Below, in pieces: positions 28,233 through 36,998 of a DNA stretch of 58,938 bases. The DNA is from Candidatus Heimdallarchaeota archaeon (GTDB taxonomy: Archaea; Asgardarchaeota; Heimdallarchaeia; Heimdallarchaeales; Kariarchaeaceae): assembly GCA_015523565.1 (NCBI GenBank), contig WAKA01000122.1:1-58938 (forward strand), read 5' to 3'. The notes below the pieces were generated by a model. The model was not told the origin of the DNA, ran no database searches, and saw only the letters and a list, made by a program, of their open reading frames with translations. A program made the translations under genes and the position numbers. Position 1 is the first letter of the stretch; the number at the start of each line of letters is the position of its first letter.

Positions 28233-30064
28233 TTAGACATCCCTCCTCTGCCCTTCTCTTCCTCCATTATTGAAATTGCACCTTGTAATGCCTTGAACTT
28301 TTTAATATCATATTCTTCCATAAGTACAAGATCCTCAACTTGTTGTTCAATTGCATCAATGAATTCGCGATAAAGCCCGGGTTGACTGATAAGATCCTCA
28401 TGCCGACCGTCTTGGACAACCTGCCCCTTTTCCAACATGACAATTCGATCAACATATTTTAAGCTGGACGGTCGTTGGGAAATTATGATCATGGTTTTTG
28501 TTCCAAGATGATCGTTAATGTTCTTTTGAAGAATTGCCTCAGTTTCTGGATCCACAGCAGAAACAGAATCATCAAAAATTAAAATGGGCGGATTAGCCAA
28601 AAGAACACGTGCAATAGCAATTCTTTGCCTTTGTCCACCAGAGAGGGTGACTCCGCGTTCACCAACAATTGTATCATAGCCGTCTGGGAATTCCATGATA
28701 AAATCATGTGCTTTAGCCAATTTAGCGGCCTTAACAATTTCATCAAAAGATGCATCCTTTTTGCCAAAAGCAATGTTGTCCCTTATGGATAGTGTGAAAA
28801 GGAAATTGTCTTGATGGACAATTCCAACCAAATCCCTTACTGACTTAAGGGAATATCTGCGTATATCACATCCCCCAATTTTTATGACTCCCTTTTCCGG
28901 ATCAAAAAATCGAGGGATTAAGTTGATCAGTGTTGACTTTCCAGATCCAGTTGGTCCAAGCAATGCTATGCGTTCCCCTTCATTAATTTTAAGGGAGATA
29001 TCCTTCAACACATAATTTTTGCTTTTTGGATACCTGAAATAAACATGGTCAAATTCAATTGAATAAGTTTCAGGACGGATATCAGGGGCATTGGGAATCT
29101 CTTTGAGATGTTTTTCTGCGTTAAGAACTTCCTCTAACCTTCGAGCCGCAGTGTTTGCCGTTTGAAGCTGAATAGCCAAATCCCCCATGAATCTTCCTGG
29201 AACCATTATTTGGAGTGACAAAAGCATGAATGCCACAAAACTTCCTGTATCTATAATCCCAAGACTTGTAAACGCCCCCCCAACAAAAAGAAGAATAACC
29301 AGGGAAAGCGAAAGAAGGAAAATCATTCCAGGTTGCAGAGTTGCCCTGACCTTAACAACTTCAAGCGATGCATCTAAAAAATCTTGATTGACCTTGTTAA
29401 ACCGCTCGATTTCATCAAATTCACGACCGAAAGATTTAACGGTTTTTATCCCTGCAAAATTTTCGGCAAGCGTTTCACTGACGCGACCAAACTCATATTG
29501 GGATTTGTAGAATTTTTCAGCATTTCTTTTTGTTGAATAGCCCAAAACAAAAAGGATGACGGGTACAATCATTAAGAAAACTAGGGCAAGTGTCAGTGAT
29601 GTGTTCAAAAGAGAGATGAGAGCGCCAATGAAGAGAGAGATTGTCAAAAGCATGATCCGATAGCCCCAACCAAGAATTTGTTGGAGGGAATACACTTCTT
29701 GAATTGATCGTGCCATTATTTGACCAATGCTTTCTTTGGAATAGTATTCCAAATCCAAACTTTGTAATTTAGTAAAAATATCTTGACGAATATCAAACTG
29801 GATTTTTTGGGAATATCTGTTGTTGACAAGCCTAAGCATCATTCCAGAAAGCCAATCAAGAGTGCCGAAAAATAGAATGGTGAAAAAACCGAGATATAAT
29901 AAATCAGGACGTTTAGTGGAAATATATTTTGCAATGCTTGAACGGATTGACAAGGGAATTTGAGTTTGCGCATAAGCAGAGATAAATATGAGCAGATTTA
30001 TGAGAATAAAACGGGATTTCTGTCTTTTGACATATGGGTAAATAAACTTGAAGAACCGAACCAA
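28229..30064 (-). CDS. ABC exporter half-transporter (permease-ATPase), partner with Glu to Asp Walker B
   Basis: Walker A GPTGSGKST; signature LSGGQRQR; Walker B ILIFDDSVSAVD; 4-bp overlap with the downstream ABC gene. Confidence 0.93.
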   Translation of the reverse strand: MVRFFKFIYPYVKRQKSRFILINLLIFISAYAQTQIPLSIRSSIAKYISTKRPDLLYLGFFTILFFGTLDWLSGMMLRLVNNRYSQKIQFDIRQDIFTKLQSLDLEYYSKESIGQIMARSIQEVYSLQQILGWGYRIMLLTISLFIGALISLLNTSLTLALVFLMIVPVILFVLGYSTKRNAEKFYKSQYEFGRVSETLAENFAGIKTVKSFGREFDEIERFNKVNQDFLDASLEVVKVRATLQPGMIFLLSLSLVILLFVGGAFTSLGIIDTGSFVAFMLLSLQIMVPGRFMGDLAIQLQTANTAARRLEEVLNAEKHLKEIPNAPDIRPETYSIEFDHVYFRYPKSKNYVLKDISLKINEGERIALLGPTGSGKSTLINLIPRFFDPEKGVIKIGGCDIRRYSLKSVRDLVGIVHQDNFLFTLSIRDNIAFGKKDASFDEIVKAAKLAKAHDFIMEFPDGYDTIVGERGVTLSGGQRQRIAIARVLLANPPILIFDDSVSAVDPETEAILQKNINDHLGTKTMIIISQRPSSLKYVDRIVMLEKGQVVQDGRHEDLISQPGLYREFIDAIEQQVEDLVLMEEYDIKKFKALQGAISIMEEEKGRGGMSK

Positions 30065-30147
30065 TTGAGCCTACCGAATGAAAATTCGAAGAAGTCTTAT
30101 AAATCCTGTATGCAATAGGCAAATTACATTTACAATTAAAAAGAAAT

Positions 30148-30705
30148 TTAATGGTCGTTACCCGAATGAATCTCTATCATTTCATTGACCAGCCAAGAAA
30201 ATACGTCATTGATTCCTTGACCATTCAATGCACTAGTTTCAAAGTATTCAAGCGGAGAATCTCCCAATGTTTCTTTCAATAGATAAGCAACACCTTCAAG
30301 ATTAGTTTCTGTAACTTTCCTTAAATCCACCAAGTCAATCTTGTTTGCTACCAGTGCCACAGGAATTGGATATTCGTGGGGAACCTTGTTTATGTCTTCG
30401 AGCCACCAGATCAAGGTCTGGATATTAATTTCTGTTGTTGAATCAATCACTAAAACAGCACCGCTAATTCCAGACATATATGATTGCCTGATATTTCGAA
30501 ATTCCACATCACCAGCCATGTCCCAAATAACTAATTCAGCCTGTATGTCACCTCTCTCAATGTTTTTCTTTGAAATTTCCACGCCTATTGTTTTCATGTA
30601 ATTGTTTTTGAAGCCTTCCTCCATGTAGACCTTTCTTATTGAGGTCTTACCCACCCCTTGGTCACCTAGTAGGCAAACTTTGAATGAAAAAGATTGTTGA
30701 AACAT
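30148..30705 (-). CDS. Ras/Rab-like small GTPase
   Basis: GDQGVGKTS (G1), TIGVE (switch I), WDMAGDVEFR (G3), NKID (G4), ETSALNGQGI (G5). Confidence 0.93.
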   Translation of the reverse strand: MFQQSFSFKVCLLGDQGVGKTSIRKVYMEEGFKNNYMKTIGVEISKKNIERGDIQAELVIWDMAGDVEFRNIRQSYMSGISGAVLVIDSTTEINIQTLIWWLEDINKVPHEYPIPVALVANKIDLVDLRKVTETNLEGVAYLLKETLGDSPLEYFETSALNGQGINDVFSWLVNEMIEIHSGNDH

Positions 30706-30750
30706 TTCTACAAGTTATTCATTTATAATGAAATAAAAAAAAATTCCTAT

Positions 30751-30767
30751 GAATTTTTGAAAAATTC
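30751..30767. promoter_or_regulatory. Inverted repeat GAATTTTT-G-AAAAATTC between two divergent GTPase genes
   Basis: Perfect 8-bp arms with 1-nt centre in the 30706-30825 divergent intergenic region. Confidence 0.4.
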
Positions 30768-30825
30768 GCGTTTTATTTTTTGTGTAGACTAAAGCTATTA
30801 AATATCAAAAGGTTTTGGAAGAAGT

Positions 30826-31593
30826 GTGGAGCTTTCTGAAGAAGATACTAAACTTCTATTTTCCTTGCTTAAACTTAACATGAAAAAAATTGTGTTGACT
30901 GGACCAACAGGTGCAGGAAAAACCACAATTTTTAAGCTGATTTTTCCCTATGATGAGAAAAATCTGGCAGAGGTTGATAGAAAAATAGAAAAAGAACAGA
31001 AAACCGAAATTTCCATTTCACAGGTAGCAAAAGACCAATTCAAGGATTCCACCACCACGGTGAGCTTTAATGTAACATCAGTAGTTGCATGTATTGATAG
31101 GGCAAATAGAATGCATTTGTTCCATTTAAGAGGTGATTTGGGGTTTTTGATTGAAAACGAATATGATTACATCCTTCCTATGCAAATTGTTGACTTAGCG
31201 GGTCAGGATCGATTTTCGTTTATGGTGGAAACAATGGTCAAAGGCGCTAGTGGAGCCATACTTGTGGCAGATGGGACAAACGTCAGTAGTATTAATAGAT
31301 TGCCAGAATTCAAGGAATATATCAGGGATGAGGAACTTAGAACAGGAAGAAAAATTGAGACCGTCGCGTTTGTCAACAAATCAGACATGCGAGAGCAAAA
31401 CCTGTATGTAGGATCAGAGATTGCAAGATCTGCACTTCCACAGGAAATTCCAGTTTTTGAAACAACAATTTATGATAAAGACACCCTTATTTTCCCGATT
31501 AGACAATTAATTGTCAAGACATTTGATGATCCATTGAATAACGAAAAATTGAAAGAATATTTACGCAAAATGAAACAAGTTAAAAGAAAATAA
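30826..31593 (+). CDS. Small-GTPase-superfamily protein (Rag/Arf-like, divergent, with insertion)
   Basis: GPTGAGKTT (G1), IVDLAGQDRF (G3), VNKSD (G4); long insertion between G1 and G3; likely GTG start. Confidence 0.8.
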   Translation: MELSEEDTKLLFSLLKLNMKKIVLTGPTGAGKTTIFKLIFPYDEKNLAEVDRKIEKEQKTEISISQVAKDQFKDSTTTVSFNVTSVVACIDRANRMHLFHLRGDLGFLIENEYDYILPMQIVDLAGQDRFSFMVETMVKGASGAILVADGTNVSSINRLPEFKEYIRDEELRTGRKIETVAFVNKSDMREQNLYVGSEIARSALPQEIPVFETTIYDKDTLIFPIRQLIVKTFDDPLNNEKLKEYLRKMKQVKRK

Positions 31594-32571
31594 TCACAAC
31601 TCTGTTTCAAAATGTATTGCTTGATCAAGGGTAAAAGAAACAGGATCATCCACATATTGCACAATGAATCCAGTTCTTGAATGAATGGTGCCTGGAAGTC
31701 GGATGAGACGTTTTGTATCAATAGTAACCTTATGATCAATACGGGGATACCTATATTTAATCAACATGCCAAGGAAAGCTTCATGGTTTTTGGGCACTAC
31801 ATCAATGAAACGTGAATAGGAACCTTGAGTAAGAGTGGTAACCATTCGTTTGTACGCGGTCTTTTTTATGTTAATCTCTGCAAATACTTTTTCAGGAGTA
31901 TTCAACACAAATTGCTTTCCAAGTAACCGAAAAATCCGTTCTTTCAACCTTTCAGCGCCTGAAGAGATGTCTTCAATCCTTTGTTCACCAAGTGGGTCAT
32001 GGATAAGTTGCATATAGCTCACAATCCCACTCCTTTGCTCTTGAGTCAGGGAATAAGCTTCCTTATCAAGCACCCAGCAATGATATCCACGACCCCCAGT
32101 GAAGACCCATACAATTTTTTTGAAACCAAAATCCTTTCTGAGGGTCTCATCAATTATTGCGGCGGCATCTTGCATCAAGGGCCAACATTCCTCACAGACT
32201 TTTTTTTGACCTTTGCAAGAACAAAACCTGACAGGATCATACTCATTGGCATCAAGATCAAAAACTAGTTCACGACCAATCCATTTTACATCGTGGATTG
32301 TAATGGGTTGATGACCCCCGAAAGTTCCCCTCAAAGGAAACTCATATTCCGCGCCGATGTATGCACCAGCAACTGGAAATGTGTAAAGGTATTCATGGAG
32401 GTGGGCAGGTTCACTAAAAGACCTGTTTCTAACAAAATGGCTTCCAAGAATATCAAAGCCAAATTCCCTATAAGCGAACCTTTCTGGATTGACAACTTTG
32501 AAAATATAATCAGGCTTAAATCGATCCTGATAGAATTTTTTCAACAATTTCCCTAAATTCTCGTGAGCCAT
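31594..32571 (-). CDS. priS: DNA primase small (catalytic) subunit
   Basis: RELVFDLDANEYD catalytic acidic motif, Zn motif CSCKGQKKVCEEC, FTGGRGYHCWVLD, RLPGTIHSRTGF. Confidence 0.95.
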   Translation of the reverse strand: MAHENLGKLLKKFYQDRFKPDYIFKVVNPERFAYREFGFDILGSHFVRNRSFSEPAHLHEYLYTFPVAGAYIGAEYEFPLRGTFGGHQPITIHDVKWIGRELVFDLDANEYDPVRFCSCKGQKKVCEECWPLMQDAAAIIDETLRKDFGFKKIVWVFTGGRGYHCWVLDKEAYSLTQEQRSGIVSYMQLIHDPLGEQRIEDISSGAERLKERIFRLLGKQFVLNTPEKVFAEINIKKTAYKRMVTTLTQGSYSRFIDVVPKNHEAFLGMLIKYRYPRIDHKVTIDTKRLIRLPGTIHSRTGFIVQYVDDPVSFTLDQAIHFETEL

Positions 32572-32586
32572 TTTGTTATTACGCCC

Positions 32587-33192
32587 TTATGTAAATTGAT
32601 TGAAAGAAATCAAGAAATAAATTCCAAGAATAACTAAAACTATTGCGTTAAGGATAAGGTAAAAACGTGTCAGATTGGTAGGGAGCGTTTCACGTTTGGC
32701 TCCAAAAAATTTTACAAATCCTGGAAAATGAATTAGGTAAGTCCCTTGAAGTTTTTGGCTGATTTCTTCACCAGTCAACCCTGTCGCAAACCACTCAACA
32801 GCATATACTATGTTTAATGGGTCTTTGGAATCGGGATTCCATGTTGGGAAATAGTCTAAGATTAAATGAGATGCCTTACCAATAAAGAAGAATGATAAAA
32901 TGGGTAAAAGAATGTTGGTCTCTGTGCGGTTACCTGAGAGAAGTACCAACCCCATCATAATTAGACCCGGAAATGCGGAGTGGGTAAACCAATCCCTATG
33001 GTTAAACGCGTGTTTCCACATTTGATCCAAATCAGGAAACTGTGCACCAAAAATGCTCATCAAAAATGCGATTAGAAGCCATGAAAGGTCTCTTGGATAA
33101 ACAAAAGTGTAGGATTCCAATACATACAGCAGAAGAATGGTTATGAAATAAGAGACCAAACCAGCGTTAACATGCCATTTTCTACTTGCCAT
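32587..33192 (-). CDS. Membrane-bound DUF457/YdjM-like putative metal-dependent hydrolase
   Basis: GAQFPDLDQMWKHAFNHRDWFTHSAFPGL with multiple TMs. Confidence 0.75.
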   Translation of the reverse strand: MASRKWHVNAGLVSYFITILLLYVLESYTFVYPRDLSWLLIAFLMSIFGAQFPDLDQMWKHAFNHRDWFTHSAFPGLIMMGLVLLSGNRTETNILLPILSFFFIGKASHLILDYFPTWNPDSKDPLNIVYAVEWFATGLTGEEISQKLQGTYLIHFPGFVKFFGAKRETLPTNLTRFYLILNAIVLVILGIYFLISFNQFT

Positions 33193-33268
33193 ATCTTGTG
33201 AATGTTGTTTCCAACATTATAAATAGTTTTCCTGAAAGTAAAGATGTTGTCCAGTTTAACCCTTTTTT

Positions 33269-35530
33269 TTGGATATTTTCAATCCCAAAAAAAATATAAC
33301 GTGTGGAACACTTCAAATAATTGTGTATAGGAAAACAAGTGTACTTATTTTGATTTTTCTATTTGTGGCTTCTGGTTTTTTTCCACCAAATGCGAGACCA
33401 CAGGTTCAAAATATTAGATTCCAGGAAATACAATCACTTAAGGTAGAAACAGTTAACTCTACAGATAGTGAAGTAATGAGTGGCATAATCGCCCATATCG
33501 AAAAGCAAAACCAGAAACTAGGATCATGGCAATTTCAAGTGGATGTCAATGACACCCGTGTATTCTATGGGCTTGTAGGTATGAGTGGATTAGGAATGCG
33601 ATTTTTGAGTGCTTTGGAAAAATATGGGAATATTTTGTCACAGGATGAAAAAGAAAAATTGTTGAGTTTTGCAAGAGAAATTGGAGATGAGTTATTATCT
33701 CAAGCAAGTATAAACAATGCCACCCATTTGATATGGACTGTTTCCAACAATGACAGTGTGGTGGATTATGGTTACGATTTTGGATTGGCGGGAATTGCGT
33801 CATTTTATGCAAAATTATTCAATCATACAAATGATGCAGGTGATAAAAATACAGCAATGAAAATTCTAGAAACCATCCAAAAAGGCGCCAACCATTCTGA
33901 CGGATATTATTGGAACTCTCAATTGTTCCCATTATTGAACGGAACGGAATGGTATCCAACTTTTGACTTCCAAGCATTGAATTTAACTCAAGCAACATTT
34001 TTGGGGGTCAATTTTGGAACAGCAGGAATTATACAAGCCGCGATGGACTATGCCATCTATACAGGAGACAAGTCAAACAGTATTGTCCAGAATTTGATTG
34101 ACAAAGGAATGAATTGGATCCTTCAAAAGAAAAAAACAAATTCTTCAGAAGTGTATTTCCCTGTAGCAAATGAAAGACAAGATGTCTTGTCTTCAAGCAG
34201 GGCATCAGGAATTGCAGGACTAATAGAAGTATTTAGTCAGTTGCAAAAACTAAATGCAACATATTCATTGCAAGATGAAATCAATGGAATGGTATCATGG
34301 CTGGTTGGAGAAAATGATGGAGAATCCAGAATTGGGGTGACATGGTTCAATCAAACTGGAGAGATTTTTGACCAGATAGAATATGGTCTTCGATACGGGT
34401 TAGCAGGCATTTTAAAGGTCATTGCAGCCACTGACATTTCAACAGACATCGTTATGACTGCACTTGATGATGAACTTTACAATTTCCAAGAGGTAGGAAG
34501 AGAAAAAGATGGAGCAGTACTTTATCCAGAAAGAATTTCCTTTAACTTTTTGGAACGAGAGGGATCAATTTCATATGAATTTGGTGCAGGAGGTCTTATT
34601 GAGGTACTCCCACAGTTTGAAGAGGGAAATTTCAGTTATTTGTTGGGGCTAACAGCAAAGATAAAAGCAGGAATTTACTCTTCGCTTGTTGAGAATAGCA
34701 CAGGATTTGCGTTCATAGACAAAGATTTTCAGAGGATCAATTTTAGCCCAATCAATGGGATACCAAGCGTATTGGAATACCTGCCAACAAATGTGGAAGG
34801 GGAAATAGCAGTAATACCTACAAAAATTTCATTTGACCAAATAGTTGAAGGGGAAAATCAAGAAAAAACAGTGATTATAAACAATTTTGGGGATGGCCTT
34901 ATGGAAGTCTCGTTTTCCACCAATACCAGCAACTTTGCAGCACCAAATGAGAAAGTTACATTGCAAGAATGGTCAAGGGCAATAGCCACAATTTCATTTT
35001 CACCTGTTTCAGAAGGGCAAATCAATGGAAAACTGACAATAGATTATAATGATAAGACCTACAAGAATCAAGGAAGCATTTCAATTCAATTGCATGGAAC
35101 TGGATTTGACATGCCGAAAATTGCCTTGACAAGTCCAAAAAATGGAACCACGGTAAATGGAACAACAACATTTAAGTTCGAGATTACAGACGAATCGGGA
35201 ATTAAAAGTGCAACATTTGCAATTGCAAATGACTCGTTATTTGAGAAAACATTGGTTTCGGGTTCTTTGAAAGAAGATGGAACGACCTATAGCATTACAG
35301 TGAACACACAGGCTTTGGACAATGGAGAATATTTCATGAGGATAACCGCAATAGACTTTCTAAATGTAAAGTCTGAATTGACAATAAAGTTTGTTGTCTC
35401 AAATCAACCAGGAGAAACCATTCCTGAAGAAACCCTTAACATTCTACTTTGGGGATTGGGAGGATTGACCGCAATTGCCGCAATCGGTGCTACATTTTTT
35501 ACGATAAAGTATGTTAGAGGAAATAAATGA
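33269..35530 (+). CDS. Secreted LanC-like alpha-toroid protein with ASH/Ig-like domains and C-terminal TM
   Basis: Signal peptide (TSVLILIFLFVASGFFPPNARP); repeated yGLaGI motifs (YGLVGMSGLG, YDFGLAGIASF, NFGTAGIIQA, SGIAGLIEV, YGLAGILKV, FGAGGLIEV); then ASH-like IVEGENQEKTVIINNFGDGLMEV and Ig-like SPKNGTTVNGTTTFKFEI; C-terminal TM. Start uncertain. Confidence 0.7.
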   Translation: MDIFNPKKNITCGTLQIIVYRKTSVLILIFLFVASGFFPPNARPQVQNIRFQEIQSLKVETVNSTDSEVMSGIIAHIEKQNQKLGSWQFQVDVNDTRVFYGLVGMSGLGMRFLSALEKYGNILSQDEKEKLLSFAREIGDELLSQASINNATHLIWTVSNNDSVVDYGYDFGLAGIASFYAKLFNHTNDAGDKNTAMKILETIQKGANHSDGYYWNSQLFPLLNGTEWYPTFDFQALNLTQATFLGVNFGTAGIIQAAMDYAIYTGDKSNSIVQNLIDKGMNWILQKKKTNSSEVYFPVANERQDVLSSSRASGIAGLIEVFSQLQKLNATYSLQDEINGMVSWLVGENDGESRIGVTWFNQTGEIFDQIEYGLRYGLAGILKVIAATDISTDIVMTALDDELYNFQEVGREKDGAVLYPERISFNFLEREGSISYEFGAGGLIEVLPQFEEGNFSYLLGLTAKIKAGIYSSLVENSTGFAFIDKDFQRINFSPINGIPSVLEYLPTNVEGEIAVIPTKISFDQIVEGENQEKTVIINNFGDGLMEVSFSTNTSNFAAPNEKVTLQEWSRAIATISFSPVSEGQINGKLTIDYNDKTYKNQGSISIQLHGTGFDMPKIALTSPKNGTTVNGTTTFKFEITDESGIKSATFAIANDSLFEKTLVSGSLKEDGTTYSITVNTQALDNGEYFMRITAIDFLNVKSELTIKFVVSNQPGETIPEETLNILLWGLGGLTAIAAIGATFFTIKYVRGNK

Positions 35531-35573
35531 GAAAATACCCTTATCAATCCAAAAAATATCTTCTCTATAAGAA

Positions 35574-36878
35574 ATGGGAACATTGCCTGCATGGTATCAA
35601 TTGAGACCTGTCACCGAAAGTCTACCCGTCGACATTAATGATGCATTTAGATTGATTGTCCAAAGAATTAACAATCTAACTCAATTGAAAATGCAATCAG
35701 GAGAGATATCGGGGATTTTTGAGGAAAGATTGATACAAGAAGAACAAGAAAAGGAGGAGCTAATAAGCCATATCCTATTGAGGATTGCAACAGTTCTTGA
35801 TTTAAGGCTTACGTCTTGGTTACTTGAATCAGAAGGGGACTATTTTATTTTTAGATTCCAACAAGAACCATGGGATAAGCAATGGGGCATATTGACCAAT
35901 CTTTTCGGAAATGACGGGATAATAGATGAACAAGAAATCAAAATGATGATAAACGACCCAGACATTGATTTGATTTTTGCAAAACGACGACAGAATTCAT
36001 CACCGATATTTGCAATTAAATATACACAAGCACCATTTCTCTTGAAAAAAAGAGTGGGAAGGTTGGTGCAGGGTTGGATCGTGTTAGACTTGAAAACAGC
36101 CATACCATTCATAAAAAAAGAATTTGAACGACAACTAAAGAACCAGATGGAACAATTGCAACAGAGGGTGAAAACAAGAGCTCAATTAAAGAAACAGGCC
36201 ATGCAATTCTATGAGTATGTGCAAAAGGACGTTTTTGAAAAAATCATGAAACCAAGAAGAGAAACAATTCTCATAGACAGCTCATTTCATTTAGAAGGAA
36301 AACTTGAGGAAAATATGGAAAAGTTTCCGCCTTGCATACAAGATTTATTGCAAAGGGTTGAAAACGAGGGGTATATTGGTCATTGGGAAAGATTTCAATT
36401 AGGAATTTTCTTGAAACAAATTGGAATGCCTGTAGAGGAACAACTTCAATTCTGGTACTCAAAAGCAGTGGACAATATAGGAATAAGTTTTGAAGAATTC
36501 AAGAAAAAAGCAGGATATATCATTCGACACATATATGGACTGGAAGGGGGAAAAATAGACTACAAAATGCCAGCTTGCAAAACAATACAGGATAGAATGT
36601 ACTGTTCATTTAAACATGCAAGTCTTGAAACAATTAAAAGAAGAATAGAATTCTTGATGAAGTTTACAGATATCGATGATTCCAAGCCTATTTCACAGCT
36701 TATTGTTGATAAGGCAAGGAAAGGAGATTATTCTTTGGCATGTGGTCTTACTTTGAATATTATAAGAAAACACAAAGGTTCAACAACAAGAATTCAACAT
36801 CCCCTTATTTATCTAAAACTTGCATTGGAATCTAATGATAAGGAAGAAAAAAAAGAAGAGACGAAACAGCAAATATAA
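35574..36878 (+). CDS. priL: DNA primase large subunit (Fe-S)
   Basis: Cysteine pattern FPPCIQDLL ... YKMPACKTIQDRMYCSFKH, with DYSLACGLTL region, and PriL-type C-terminal helical domain (RFQLGIFLKQIGMPVEEQLQFWY). Confidence 0.9.
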   Translation: MGTLPAWYQLRPVTESLPVDINDAFRLIVQRINNLTQLKMQSGEISGIFEERLIQEEQEKEELISHILLRIATVLDLRLTSWLLESEGDYFIFRFQQEPWDKQWGILTNLFGNDGIIDEQEIKMMINDPDIDLIFAKRRQNSSPIFAIKYTQAPFLLKKRVGRLVQGWIVLDLKTAIPFIKKEFERQLKNQMEQLQQRVKTRAQLKKQAMQFYEYVQKDVFEKIMKPRRETILIDSSFHLEGKLEENMEKFPPCIQDLLQRVENEGYIGHWERFQLGIFLKQIGMPVEEQLQFWYSKAVDNIGISFEEFKKKAGYIIRHIYGLEGGKIDYKMPACKTIQDRMYCSFKHASLETIKRRIEFLMKFTDIDDSKPISQLIVDKARKGDYSLACGLTLNIIRKHKGSTTRIQHPLIYLKLALESNDKEEKKEETKQQI

Positions 36879-36998
36879 ATCGAGTAGAAATGAAAAAACA
36901 GACGACCACAATACTATCAAATATTTTGAATATTAAGCTTCAGAAGTTCTTTCACACAAATATTTATTATTTTCAGAAGCATTAGACAAATAGAAGAG

